The position numbers and the translations under genes are program-made. This document shows, one piece after another, positions 1-7,367 of a stretch of 17,169 bases of DNA. Numbering within the stretch: the stretch's first letter is position 1; each line of letters begins with the position of its first letter. The DNA comes from SIG480 sp045614365. Its GTDB lineage: Bacteria; Bacillota; Clostridia; Oscillospirales; JAAYXM01. The stretch covers positions 1-17,169 of the forward strand of contig JAZLCV010000192.1 of assembly GCA_045614365.1 (NCBI GenBank). Reading direction: 5' to 3'. The notes beneath the pieces are model-generated. The model had not been told where the DNA came from. It saw only the letters and a list, made by a program, of their open reading frames with translations, and made no database searches.

Positions 1-228
1 ACCGACAAAACCGCTGTCCTGTGCGGTCCGCCGATTATGATCAAGTTCACGCTTGATGGTCTCTGCTCACTTGGCTTTGACAAAACGCAGATATACACAA
101 CGCTTGAGCTTCGCATGAAATGCGGCGTAGGAAAATGCGGAAGATGCAACGTTGGTTCAAAATACGTCTGCAAGGACGGACCTGTTTTCCGATGTGACGA
201 GCTTGATGAGCTTCCGTCAGAATATTAA
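1..228 (+). CDS. FAD/NAD(P)-binding oxidoreductase subunit, C-terminal fragment (AsrB/hydrogenase-gamma/PyrK-like)
   Basis: This is the 3' end of a gene cut by the window start; the frame is open from base 1 and stops at TAA 226-228, leaving 75 residues. It begins with a CGPP motif followed by IM, typical of the NAD(P)-binding end of ferredoxin-NADP reductase-like proteins. The tail has the cysteine pattern CGVGKCGRCN plus a later YVCKDGP, as in anaerobic sulfite reductase subunit B, hydrogenase gamma subunits and dihydroorotate dehydrogenase electron-transfer subunits, where four Cys hold a 2Fe-2S cluster. Members of this family pass electrons between NAD(P)H, FAD and the Fe-S cluster in the cytoplasm. 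The next gene starts 33 bases on, so I infer it supplies or receives electrons for the Fe-S and flavoprotein subunits that follow. The exact partner and direction of flow cannot be read from this fragment. Confidence 0.85.
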   Translation, partial: TDKTAVLCGPPIMIKFTLDGLCSLGFDKTQIYTTLELRMKCGVGKCGRCNVGSKYVCKDGPVFRCDELDELPSEY

Positions 229-261
229 AAATCAATACAGTTTTGAGGTAGAAAGATAAGG

Positions 262-945
262 GTGAAAAACATGGAAAATTTTGTTGATGTTTTTATATTT
301 GGCAAAAAATATTCCGTTCCGGCAAGTCTCACAATTATGACGGCGATGGAATATGCCGGATATCAGCTTGTGCGCGGTTGCGGTTGCCGTAACGGTTTCT
401 GCGGTGCGTGCGCCACAATTTATCGCATAAAGGGCGAGCGCGAGCTTAAAGCCTGCCTTGCCTGCCAGACACAGGTTGAAAATAATATGTACATAGCGAC
501 GCTTCCCTTCTTCCCGCTCGTAAAGCAGGGCTACGACATTGAAAAGATTCCGGTAAACGAATCCGTTATGATGCAGCTTTATCCGGAAATTTATGCATGC
601 ATTGGCTGTAACGCCTGCACAAAAAGCTGCACACAGAAGCTTAATGTTATGCAATACATCGCTTACGCACAACGCGGAGATTTTGAAAAGTGCGCAGAAG
701 AGTCTTTTGACTGCGTAATGTGCGGCGTATGCTCGTCAAGATGCCCCGCAGGAATTTCCCACCCGCAGGTTGCAATGCTTGCACGCAGAATCAACGGCAA
801 GTATCTTGCCCCCGGCTGCGGCCACCTCGAAGACCGCATTAAGGAAATCAACAACGGAGATTTCACGGATCTGATTGAGGCACTTATGCAAAAGCCAATT
901 GAAGAGCTCCGCGAGCTTTACAACAACCGTGAAATCGAAGAATAA
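262..945 (+). CDS. Fe-S electron-transfer subunit (SdhB/FrdB/TfrB-like, 2Fe-2S plus two 4Fe-4S)
   Basis: The 227-residue product looks like the iron-sulfur subunit of a succinate dehydrogenase/fumarate reductase-type enzyme. The N-terminal part has the plant-ferredoxin-like 2Fe-2S pattern seen in SdhB/FrdB (Cys 40, 42, 47, 50, with later Cys 65/68). Two ferredoxin-type motifs follow, CxxCxxCxxxC at 113-123 and again at 150-160, the second ending in CP. That suggests two 4Fe-4S clusters and not the 4Fe-4S/3Fe-4S pair of membrane-bound complex II. I see no membrane segment. The start is uncertain: GTG 262 has GAGGTAG about 10 bases upstream, and ATG 271 has AAGGG close by; both give the same domains. 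It lies between the flavin reductase subunit and the flavoprotein, only 14 bases before the latter. I infer that it relays electrons between the two flavin subunits. Confidence 0.88.
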   Translation: MKNMENFVDVFIFGKKYSVPASLTIMTAMEYAGYQLVRGCGCRNGFCGACATIYRIKGERELKACLACQTQVENNMYIATLPFFPLVKQGYDIEKIPVNESVMMQLYPEIYACIGCNACTKSCTQKLNVMQYIAYAQRGDFEKCAEESFDCVMCGVCSSRCPAGISHPQVAMLARRINGKYLAPGCGHLEDRIKEINNGDFTDLIEALMQKPIEELRELYNNREIEE

Positions 946-959
946 GGAGGGGGAGCAGA

Positions 960-2564
960 ATGTATTCCGATAACTTTAAAAAATCACTTGCCGCCGTTGA
1001 AGCCGCAAGAGAAAAGAACATTGCGCTTGAACCTGAGCGTATGACCGCAAAGCAGAAGGAAGACCTTCTTTCTGCCTACCATCCCGATCATAAAAAAGAT
1101 GAATTTGTCACACTTACCGTCGGACCGAACAAAGGTGATAAGGTCCCCACAGAGCTTGCAGAGATACTTCAGGCGCACAGCCGAATTTCCGCAAAGGATA
1201 TAAACCTTGAAAAACCGGATTATGAAACAGATGTTCTTATCATAGGCGGTGGCGGTGCAGGATCATCTGCTGCGATTGAGGCGCACAAAGCCGGAGCTGA
1301 CGTTATGATTGTAACAAAGCTCCGTATCGGTGACGCCAATACAATGATGGCAGAAGGCGGAATTCAGGCGGCAGATAAACCTAACGACTCCCCTGCAATC
1401 CACTTCGTTGACGCGTTTGGCGGCGGACATTTTGCCGCAAAGAGAGATCTTCTTTCAAAGCTTGTTTGCGAGGCACCGGAAGCTATTGCATGGCTTTCCG
1501 ACCTCGGCGTTGAGTTTGACAAGGAAGCTGACGGCACAATGGTTACAACCCATGGCGGGGGAACTTCACGCAAGCGTATGCATGCGGCAAAGGACTATTC
1601 CGGTGCTGAAATTATGCGCACACTGCGCGATGAAGTACTTAACCGTCAAATTCCTGTTATTGACTTCACAGCCGCAATCGAGCTTATTCTTGACACAAAC
1701 GGCAATGCAGCCGGTGCCGTACTTATGAATATGGAAACAAAAGAGCTTCTTGTTGCAAAGGCAAAAACCGTTGTAATTGCAACCGGCGGTGCAGGCAGAA
1801 TGCATTATCAGGGCTTCCCTACCTCAAACCACTACGGCGCAACGGCAGACGGACTTGTCCTCGGATACCGTGCAGGCGCAAAGCTTCTGTATGCCGAAAC
1901 GCTTCAGTATCATCCCACAGGCGTTGCGTATCCGGAGCAGATTTTCGGTGCGCTTGTTACGGAGAAGGTTCGCTCGCTCGGTGCAAAGCTTGTTAACGTA
2001 AACGGTGAGGTTTTTATGCATCCTCTTGAAACCCGTGACGTCGCCGCAGCATCAATTATCCGCGAATGCGCAGACAGAGGAAACGGCGTCGATACCGGAC
2101 GTGGCAAAGGCATATGGCTTGATACACCGATGATTGAAGCAATCGGCGGAGAGGGCACGATTGAAGCACGCATCCCCGCTATGATGAGAATGTTTGCAGA
2201 ATACGGCATCGACATACGCAAGGAGCCGATCCTCGTATTCCCGACGCTTCATTATCAGAACGGCGGACTTGATATCACTCCGGATTGTATGACGACAAAC
2301 ATCAAGAACCTCTTTGCCGCAGGCGAGGTTGTCGGCGGAATCCACGGCAGAAACCGTCTTATGGGCAATTCGCTTCTTGACATTATCGTTTTCGGTCGCA
2401 GTGCAGGCCAAAGTGCCGCAAAAGCAGCCAAGGAAGCAACTCCCGCAAAGCTTACGCTCGCACACGTCGAGAAGTTCGCACAGGAGCTTGACTCTGCAGG
2501 TATCTTCACAGATGCAGTTTCCCCCAAGCTTTTGCCGAATTATACAACACAGGATAATATATAG
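960..2564 (+). CDS. Fumarate reductase/succinate dehydrogenase-type flavoprotein subunit
   Basis: A 534-residue FAD-binding protein of the SdhA/FrdA/L-aspartate oxidase superfamily. The dinucleotide-binding glycines (GGGGAG) lie at about residues 96-101, after an N-terminal extension of roughly 88 residues. Later landmarks fit the family: a Gly-rich substrate-loop segment before RMHAAKDYSG, QYHPTG, the LETRD arginine region, and FPTLHYQNGG then AAGEVVGGIHGRNRLMGNSLLD near the C-terminus. The Arg and His expected to bind and protonate the dicarboxylate are therefore present in their usual contexts. The ATG has a very strong ribosome site (AAGGAGGGGG) a few bases upstream. It follows the Fe-S subunit by 14 bases and is last in the operon. 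No cytochrome b or membrane-anchor gene follows, so a soluble NAD(P)H- or ferredoxin-linked fumarate reductase is the best reading. Another enoate substrate is possible, since family members reduce several unsaturated acids. Confidence 0.88.
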   Translation: MYSDNFKKSLAAVEAAREKNIALEPERMTAKQKEDLLSAYHPDHKKDEFVTLTVGPNKGDKVPTELAEILQAHSRISAKDINLEKPDYETDVLIIGGGGAGSSAAIEAHKAGADVMIVTKLRIGDANTMMAEGGIQAADKPNDSPAIHFVDAFGGGHFAAKRDLLSKLVCEAPEAIAWLSDLGVEFDKEADGTMVTTHGGGTSRKRMHAAKDYSGAEIMRTLRDEVLNRQIPVIDFTAAIELILDTNGNAAGAVLMNMETKELLVAKAKTVVIATGGAGRMHYQGFPTSNHYGATADGLVLGYRAGAKLLYAETLQYHPTGVAYPEQIFGALVTEKVRSLGAKLVNVNGEVFMHPLETRDVAAASIIRECADRGNGVDTGRGKGIWLDTPMIEAIGGEGTIEARIPAMMRMFAEYGIDIRKEPILVFPTLHYQNGGLDITPDCMTTNIKNLFAAGEVVGGIHGRNRLMGNSLLDIIVFGRSAGQSAAKAAKEATPAKLTLAHVEKFAQELDSAGIFTDAVSPKLLPNYTTQDNI

Positions 2565-2642
2565 TTTTAACGGATATTCACCTATCTCGTCACACATCCT
2601 GACATAATCAACGAGATTGTTCATTGAACCGTTTCATAAAAA

Positions 2643-2681
2643 CGCCCCCTGCGGATGAGAAATTTTCATCCGCAGGGGGTG
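2643..2681. terminator. Strong hairpin terminator, probably bidirectional
   Basis: A perfect 14-bp GC-rich stem (CCCCCTGCGGATGA at 2645-2658 with its complement at 2666-2679) encloses a 7-base loop, and the pairing continues outward at 2643/2681. It lies between the flavoprotein gene (plus) and the broken rhuM gene (minus), which converge here. Read on the minus strand it is followed by GTTTTTAT, a fair U-tract. On the plus strand the T-run is weak. It probably serves both genes. Confidence 0.85.
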
Positions 2682-2710
2682 TATTATCACTGATTCTTCC
2701 CGCTTATTGC

Positions 2711-3575
2711 TCACTTTTTATCATTATTTTCAGTAAGCAATTTTACAGCTCTGTCAAAATCACTTTCAAGCTGTTTCATTTCTCTTGCCCGATAAATCTC
2801 AAATTCCTTTTCAGCTTTATCAATAGCCTGCTTGTGCGATATATTTCCTTTCCCCTCAAGCAATCTTCTTTTATTGGCCACAATTTGATTATCAAGTGCA
2901 TTTATCCAATCCTGCATTGACATAGGGATCTGTTCCAATGCCTGAAATTCAGCAAAATCAAGAAATTGAGAAACAAGAAGATTTAATCTCTGCCGCTGTA
3001 TGTTCGTGAACCGCAAAATGCAATTTATTTTGAACTGTTGCAAAAAAAGCTTTTGTTAAATCAGAACGAGGGTCATAGTCTGTTGCCGTTGCATATATAT
3101 CCGTTACTTGTTGGTAAAAATTTCTCTCGGAAGAACGTATATCACGGATACGCTGCAACAATTCTCTGAAATATCTTGATCCTCCTTGCTTTAAGCGTTC
3201 ATCATCCATAGCAAAGCCTTTTTGGATATATTCGTGAAGCCTTTCTGTTGCCCAACGGCGAAAGCGTGTTGCAATCTGCGATTGCACGCGGTAACCGAGA
3301 GCAATTACCATATCCAGATTAAAGTGGTCAATATTTCTTTTTACCTGTCTTGTTCCTTCAGAACGAACTAACAAGAATTTCTTGTGAGTTGCCTTGTAAT
3401 CCAGTTCTCCGTCATTATATATTCCGTCAATATGCTGACTTATGTTCTGTTGAGTTGTATCGTAAAGCTCTGCAATTTGATTCTGCGTAAGCCATATATC
3501 TTCATCCGAAAACCGCACTGATACCCTTTTTATTCCGTTCTCATCCTGATAAATGACAACATTATTATCGCTCAT
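2711..3575 (-). pseudogene. Broken rhuM-family gene (internal deletion with frameshift)
   Basis: Two reading frames together cover a RhuM-family (virulence RhuM-like) protein. The N-terminal part, from ATG at 3575 to a stop at 2958, has the family's opening: VIYQDENG, then WLTQNQIAELYDTTQQNISQHI (a winged-helix-like DNA-binding segment), then HFNLDMVIALGYRVQS, RFRRWATERLHEYIQKGFAMDDERL, and FFATVQNKLHFAVHEHTAAE. The frame then shifts. The C-terminal part resumes in another frame as LNLLVSQFLDFAEFQALEQIPMSMQDWINALD and ends at 2711. From my memory of the family, about 40 residues normally separate these parts (a segment with YRADA and a KSDV-like motif), so both a deletion and a shift occurred near 2990. 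A short repeat, GCAGAG, could be the junction. A ribosome site (AAAGGCGG) and promoter remain. The gene is more AT-rich than its neighbours, suggesting acquired DNA. The biochemical role of RhuM proteins is poorly known. Confidence 0.82.
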
Positions 3576-3663
3576 TTTTTATTTCCGCCTTTCAGGTTGG
3601 AAGTAGCAATTGTTCATTTTTTATTTACTGATTTTATAACAATTAGCGACTATTCTGCTTAAC

Positions 3664-3692
3664 ATTATACCACCAAATGTGATAGAAAACAA
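3664..3692 (-). promoter_or_regulatory. Promoter of the broken rhuM gene
   Basis: On the minus strand, TTGTTT (3687-3692) is 17 bases from TATAAT (3664-3669), and the -10 is preceded by TGG, making an extended -10. This is close to the sigma-A consensus. Immediately upstream lies a series of phased A-tracts (see 3686-3739). Confidence 0.75.
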
Positions 3693-3739
3693 CGAAAAAA
3701 ACAGAGAAAATAGCGAAAATTCATATAAAACATCGAAAA
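3686..3739. other. Six helically phased A-tracts (predicted curved DNA)
   Basis: Runs of A lie at 3686-3689, 3695-3701, 3707-3710, 3716-3719, 3727-3730 and 3736-3739. Their centres are about 9 to 11 bases apart, averaging 10, which is near one helical turn. Such phasing is known to bend DNA. The block sits directly upstream of, and slightly into, the rhuM -35 site, where it could act like an UP element. It also separates that promoter from the terminator of the ROK gene. Confidence 0.6.
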
Positions 3740-3757
3740 GCCCGCCTCGATAAAAAC

Positions 3758-3790
3758 AAATAGCGCCGGACTTCTCAACCGGCGCTATTT
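3758..3790 (-). terminator. Rho-independent terminator of the ROK regulator gene
   Basis: A perfect 12-bp stem (AAATAGCGCCGG at 3758-3769 and its complement at 3779-3790) has a 9-base loop. On the minus strand it is followed by TTTGTTTTTAT. It lies about 50 bases past the ROK stop codon. Confidence 0.88.
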
Positions 3791-3841
3791 GCTCATTTAA
3801 GCATCTGGTCTGTAATTTATTCAGTTTGTTACATTTACCCG

Positions 3842-4993
3842 CTACAAAATATCATCCGGTGCAGAGATGCCGAAAAGCTCGTCGGAGGCTATCTGCGCTG
3901 CGCCCTGTGCAGACTGAGCGGATGCAACAAAGACCTTTTTGAATTCCGGAGTTTTCATAGCAAGGCGCGCGGTGTGAGAAACCGCAAGATCAATTGCAGC
4001 GTTATACATCGGCTCTATCTCAAAAAGCTCGGACGCATTTACGATAATGAGATCCGGCTCAAACATCATAATCAGATTGACAATTGCCGCACTCATATAT
4101 CCGCATGCCTCATCAATCACGCGGCGGGCAATTTTATTCCCCACGCACGCGCGGTTGTGTATATCGGAAATTCCCACCGGTTCTCCGGAAATTTCTTCAT
4201 AGCGCGACTCAATATATCCCACACTGCAGACGTTTTCAAGACAGCGAAGCTCTCCGTCCGGCACGGCTATGACCGTATGCCCGAACTCTCCGGCAACAGC
4301 GGCGTTTATCTCTCCGTCATATGCGTTTATTACGCCTATCCCGTCAGAGGACATATCGAGAAAAACAACATTCTTATGCTTTTCATCATTCAAGGCGCGT
4401 ATCGTCCACAGACCTTTTGTTTTTGTATTGTTTGATATATAAACCGGTACACCGCAACGCTTTTCAAAACGTGATTTCACATCAACTCTATCCCAGTTCA
4501 TAATACTTGAACTTACTTTTCCGTCGCAAGAAACATGCCCCGACACTGCGAAGCCGATCGCCTTTACATCGCTGTATTTACAGATAACCGACACAACCCG
4601 CTCTTCAATGACGGAAAGCACCTTGTCCGCCGTTTCTTTCTTCGATATCGGAACGCTTTCGCTCTCTAAAATTCCACCGACGAGGTCGGTAATTGAGATG
4701 GTTGCCTCATCAGGCTCTATGTTTATCGCGATGAGAGAATATGCACCTGCGTTAAATTCAAGCATAACGGCACGGCGTCCCGCCCCCTCATTTTTTATTC
4801 TCCCCGTTTCCGTAACAAGGTTTGAATCAATAAAAAAGTTAATTATATTGGTTATGGAGGATAAGCTGAGACCCGTTACCTTTGCAAGCTCGTTTCTTGA
4901 CACCGGACTGTTCTTGCGAATGAACGCAAGTGCCTTTTCACGGTTCAGCTTTTGCATAAATCTGACATTTCCTACATTATCGAACAAATTCAT
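3842..4993 (-). CDS. ROK-family transcriptional regulator (NagC/XylR-like)
   Basis: A 383-residue protein with an N-terminal winged helix-turn-helix (SRNELAKVTGLSLSSITNIINFFIDSNLV, then GRRAVMLEF in the wing) and a C-terminal ROK domain. The ROK part keeps the AGEFGHT histidine region. Two features differ from sugar kinases and classical NagC: the first phosphate-loop sequence is INIEPDEATI, not DxGGT, and the usual CxCGxxGCxE zinc motif appears as CLENVCSVGYIE, with cysteines out of register. It is therefore probably a regulator without kinase activity, and perhaps without the structural zinc. I chose ATG 4993 (MNLFDN), right after AGAGGGGG; an in-frame ATG at 5023 has no ribosome site and lies inside the promoter. 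No sugar-utilisation genes are adjacent, so the target operon and effector are unknown. Confidence 0.85.
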   Translation of the reverse strand: MNLFDNVGNVRFMQKLNREKALAFIRKNSPVSRNELAKVTGLSLSSITNIINFFIDSNLVTETGRIKNEGAGRRAVMLEFNAGAYSLIAINIEPDEATISITDLVGGILESESVPISKKETADKVLSVIEERVVSVICKYSDVKAIGFAVSGHVSCDGKVSSSIMNWDRVDVKSRFEKRCGVPVYISNNTKTKGLWTIRALNDEKHKNVVFLDMSSDGIGVINAYDGEINAAVAGEFGHTVIAVPDGELRCLENVCSVGYIESRYEEISGEPVGISDIHNRACVGNKIARRVIDEACGYMSAAIVNLIMMFEPDLIIVNASELFEIEPMYNAAIDLAVSHTARLAMKTPEFKKVFVASAQSAQGAAQIASDELFGISAPDDIL

Positions 4994-5013
4994 CCCCCTC
5001 TTTCTTTTCATAT

Positions 5014-5042
5014 ATAATATCATAAAACCGAAAAAAACACAA
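5014..5042 (-). promoter_or_regulatory. Candidate promoter of the ROK gene
   Basis: On the minus strand, TTGTGT (5037-5042) is 17 bases from TATTAT (5014-5019), which is preceded by TGA, giving an extended -10. The -35 is weak. Transcription would start just upstream of the ribosome site at about 4994-5001. Confidence 0.5.
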
Positions 5043-5110
5043 ACAAAATATTAATTTTATGTGTTGCAATGTTTTTTTGTAATTTTTTGCCGCAAGTGTG
5101 CAATTTCTTC

Positions 5111-5139
5111 TTGTAAGACGAAAAAAAATATGTTATAAT
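5111..5139 (+). promoter_or_regulatory. Promoter of the femX-alr operon
   Basis: TTGTAA (5111-5116) is 17 bases from a perfect TATAAT (5134-5139) with TGT before it (extended -10). The predicted start, near 5146, leaves a 5' leader of about 45 bases. I see no riboswitch or T-box in it. Confidence 0.8.
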
Positions 5140-5189
5140 ATTGTTGAATAAGTGTATTCAATTTATTAAGATATTAACCGGAGGTTCTT

Positions 5190-6248
5190 ATGGTCGAGTT
5201 TGTCACCAAAGAAACGCTTGAAGAATATGAAGCTTTCGTCTCCGCGCACCCGAAGGGGCATTTTCTTCAGTCCCACGCATGGAGCAAGCAAAAACCCGAG
5301 TGGACATGGGAAGGAATAATTGTCCGCGACGAGGACGGAAATATCCGTGGTGCAATGTCCGTTCTTATCCGTCGCGCTCCCTCTCTTCCATACAGCATTA
5401 TGTATGCAGCCCGCGCTCCGGTGTGTGACATTCACGACAGGGAAACTCTTTCCGAGCTTCTGGAAGGAGCGAAAAAGCTTGCAGCAAAATACCGTGCGTA
5501 TGTGTTTAAGCTTGACCCGGATGTTCCGCTTTCCGATACGGAATTTGCCGGCATTATGACAGAGCTCGGCTTCCGTCACCGCGATACGGGAAAGAACTTT
5601 TCCGGCATTCAGCCGCGATTCGTTTTCCGTCTCGATGTCGAGGGACGCGACACAGAAGAGCTTATGTCTTCCTTTCATTCAAAAACACGCTACAACATTC
5701 GCGTTGCCGAACGCAAGGGCGTTGAAATCCGCCTTTGCGGACTTGAAGCAGTCGGCGATTTTTCCGATATGATGCTCGAAACAGGTGTGCGTGACGGCTT
5801 TGTTGTAAGAAACCGCGAATATTTTGAAAATATGCTCAAAAACCTCGGTGAAAACTGCAGGCTTTATATGGCATATTCCGGTGATATCCCGATTGCCGGA
5901 ACTCTTGCAATACATTACGGTGACAAGGTCTGGTATTTATACGGCGCATCCTCAAACAAATACCGCAACTTTATGCCCAACTACCTGCTTCAGTGGCATA
6001 TGATTCAATGGGCAGTTGAGCTCGGATGCCGCATTTACGATTTCCGCGGTGTTTCCGGCGACCTTTCCGAGGACAATCCTCTCTACGGTTTATACCGTTT
6101 TAAAAAAGGCTTTAACGGCGATCTCGTCGAGTTTTGCGGCGAATACGATTATATATTCAGCAAACCCGTAAACTTTATGATTGAGAAAGGTGAATTTATT
6201 TACCGCAAGCTCCGTAAACAGCTCTTTATGCTAAAGCATCACAAATAG
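5190..6248 (+). CDS. FemA/FemX-family aminoacyltransferase (peptidoglycan bridge formation)
   Basis: A 352-residue protein of the FemABX family. These cytoplasmic enzymes transfer an amino acid from aminoacyl-tRNA to the peptide stem of lipid II to build the peptidoglycan cross-bridge. Supporting features are the N-terminal HPKGHFLQSHAWSKQK segment, the central FHSKTRYNIRVAERKGVEIR (family SxTRYNI-type motif), the second GNAT-like fold with LLQWHMIQWAVELGCRIYDFRG, and the C-terminal YRFKKGFNGDLVEFCGEYDY, a hallmark near the end of the family. The length is typical of a single two-GNAT-fold member; I did not see the seryl-tRNA-synthetase-like coiled-coil arm of S. aureus FemA. GGAGG lies 5 bases before the ATG. 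The racemase-like gene starts 9 bases after the stop, so the two are co-transcribed. Which amino acid is added cannot be read from the sequence. Confidence 0.87.
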   Translation: MVEFVTKETLEEYEAFVSAHPKGHFLQSHAWSKQKPEWTWEGIIVRDEDGNIRGAMSVLIRRAPSLPYSIMYAARAPVCDIHDRETLSELLEGAKKLAAKYRAYVFKLDPDVPLSDTEFAGIMTELGFRHRDTGKNFSGIQPRFVFRLDVEGRDTEELMSSFHSKTRYNIRVAERKGVEIRLCGLEAVGDFSDMMLETGVRDGFVVRNREYFENMLKNLGENCRLYMAYSGDIPIAGTLAIHYGDKVWYLYGASSNKYRNFMPNYLLQWHMIQWAVELGCRIYDFRGVSGDLSEDNPLYGLYRFKKGFNGDLVEFCGEYDYIFSKPVNFMIEKGEFIYRKLRKQLFMLKHHK

Positions 6249-6257
6249 AGAAAAGAT

Positions 6258-7364
6258 GTGTTGGAAATGACTTCATTTATCATCGAGAGAGAAAAGATAG
6301 AGCAGAATGCCCGCGAGATTATTTCCCGTGCCGGCGATGCGACCGTTTTTGCAGTTGTTAAAGGACATGGCTACGGTTTCGGACTGGACGAATATGTTTC
6401 CATTCTCCACGCCTGTGGCATCCGCCACTTTGCCGTGACGGACGTTTCCGATGCTCTTGAAATAAAGAAGAAGGAGCTTCCCGGCACCGACATTCTGATG
6501 CTCCGCTCTACTTCTCTTCCGGATGAAGTTTCTTCCCTCGTTGAAAATGACGTTATTCTGACAATAGGCAGCACGGATGCCGCTGTTGTCGTGAACAGAA
6601 TTGCGCTTGAAAAAGAAAGACGTGCACGTGTTCACATCAAGGTTGACACCGGCATGGGACGCTATGGCTTTGCTCCGTCTGATGCCGAGCAGATCGTTTC
6701 TGTCTTTACAAGCTTTTGTGCTCTTTCTCCCTGCGGTCTTTATACGCATCTTACCTCCGCTTTCAAAAGCCGTCGGGTAACAGATCGGCAGGTTGATACC
6801 TTCCTTGCTCTGCGCGATGAGCTTTCCTCACGCGGTATTGATTGCGGAACTGTTCATTTTGCCAATTCCGCATACCTCTTCAGATTCCATGACCCGCTCG
6901 GAGATGCCGTGAGAATAGGCTCTGCTTTCACAGGCAGAATCGCTTGTAAAACGCGGAGAAGCGGGCTTGCGCGTGTCGGGCACCTGGAAAGCAACGTATG
7001 CGAAATACGCTGGCTCTCTCCCGGCTCAAAGGTTGGTTACGGCGGAGCATATACTGCAAAGAAAGCCGTTAAAACTGCAGTTATCCCCGTAGGATACGCA
7101 GACGGCTTCTGCACAGAAAAGGCAAGAGATACGTACAGATTCCGCGATGGAATTTTCTATGTTCTCTCCGATATAAAGCGCCTGCTTTCCGGAAAGCGCG
7201 TATATGTCAGAATAAATGGCAGACACGCAAGAGTGCTCGGTCACATCGGTATGACACACACGGTCTGCGACATAACCGACATTCCCTGCGAAATCGGTGA
7301 CACTGCAGAATTTGACGTAAATCCGATATACGTTTCAAGAGATATTTACAAAGAATTTATTTAA
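6258..7364 (+). CDS. Alanine racemase-like PLP enzyme (atypical)
   Basis: A 368-residue fold-type III PLP enzyme. The PLP lysine is K35 in AVVKGHGYGFG (usual form AVVKANAYGHG). Other landmarks are IKVDTGMGRYGF, GLYTHLTSA, HFANSA, VRIG with the PLP-nitrogen Arg, VGYGGAYTA with the second catalytic Tyr, and IPVGYADGF. The substrate-site segment that is usually GRICMD reads GHIGMTH, so the common Cys and Asp are missing while Met is kept. The AMYG after the Arg is AFTG. It may thus be an alanine racemase with altered preference or a different amino-acid racemase. Start choice is uncertain: GTG 258 bases into 6000 (6258), TTG 6261 and ATG 6267 are in frame, with only a weak AGAGAAAAG upstream. 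It shares an operon with the femX-like gene, which fits a role in supplying or tuning amino acids for peptidoglycan. Confidence 0.82.
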   Translation: MLEMTSFIIEREKIEQNAREIISRAGDATVFAVVKGHGYGFGLDEYVSILHACGIRHFAVTDVSDALEIKKKELPGTDILMLRSTSLPDEVSSLVENDVILTIGSTDAAVVVNRIALEKERRARVHIKVDTGMGRYGFAPSDAEQIVSVFTSFCALSPCGLYTHLTSAFKSRRVTDRQVDTFLALRDELSSRGIDCGTVHFANSAYLFRFHDPLGDAVRIGSAFTGRIACKTRRSGLARVGHLESNVCEIRWLSPGSKVGYGGAYTAKKAVKTAVIPVGYADGFCTEKARDTYRFRDGIFYVLSDIKRLLSGKRVYVRINGRHARVLGHIGMTHTVCDITDIPCEIGDTAEFDVNPIYVSRDIYKEFI

Positions 7365-7367
7365 AGC

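Noticed and set aside
232..672. 146-codon open frame on the minus strand
   Set aside because: It lies opposite the Fe-S subunit gene, whose cysteine motifs are unmistakable; the antisense product has no recognisable features.
2052..2624. 190-codon minus-strand open frame
   Set aside because: It is antisense to the flavoprotein's conserved C-terminal half and shows no domain or ribosome site.
2958..3575. RhuM fragment as an intact short gene
   Set aside because: The missing central region and the in-family continuation in another frame show it is broken.
3974..4435. 153-codon plus-strand open frame
   Set aside because: It is antisense to the ROK domain, and the ROK gene has a promoter, ribosome site and terminator.
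5024..5189. Riboswitch or T-box in the ROK/femX gap
   Set aside because: Both promoters account for the sequence, and the femX leader is too short for a known riboswitch or T-box.
5166..5678. 170-codon minus-strand open frame
   Set aside because: It is antisense to the femX-like gene and crosses its promoter-proximal region; no protein family is recognised.
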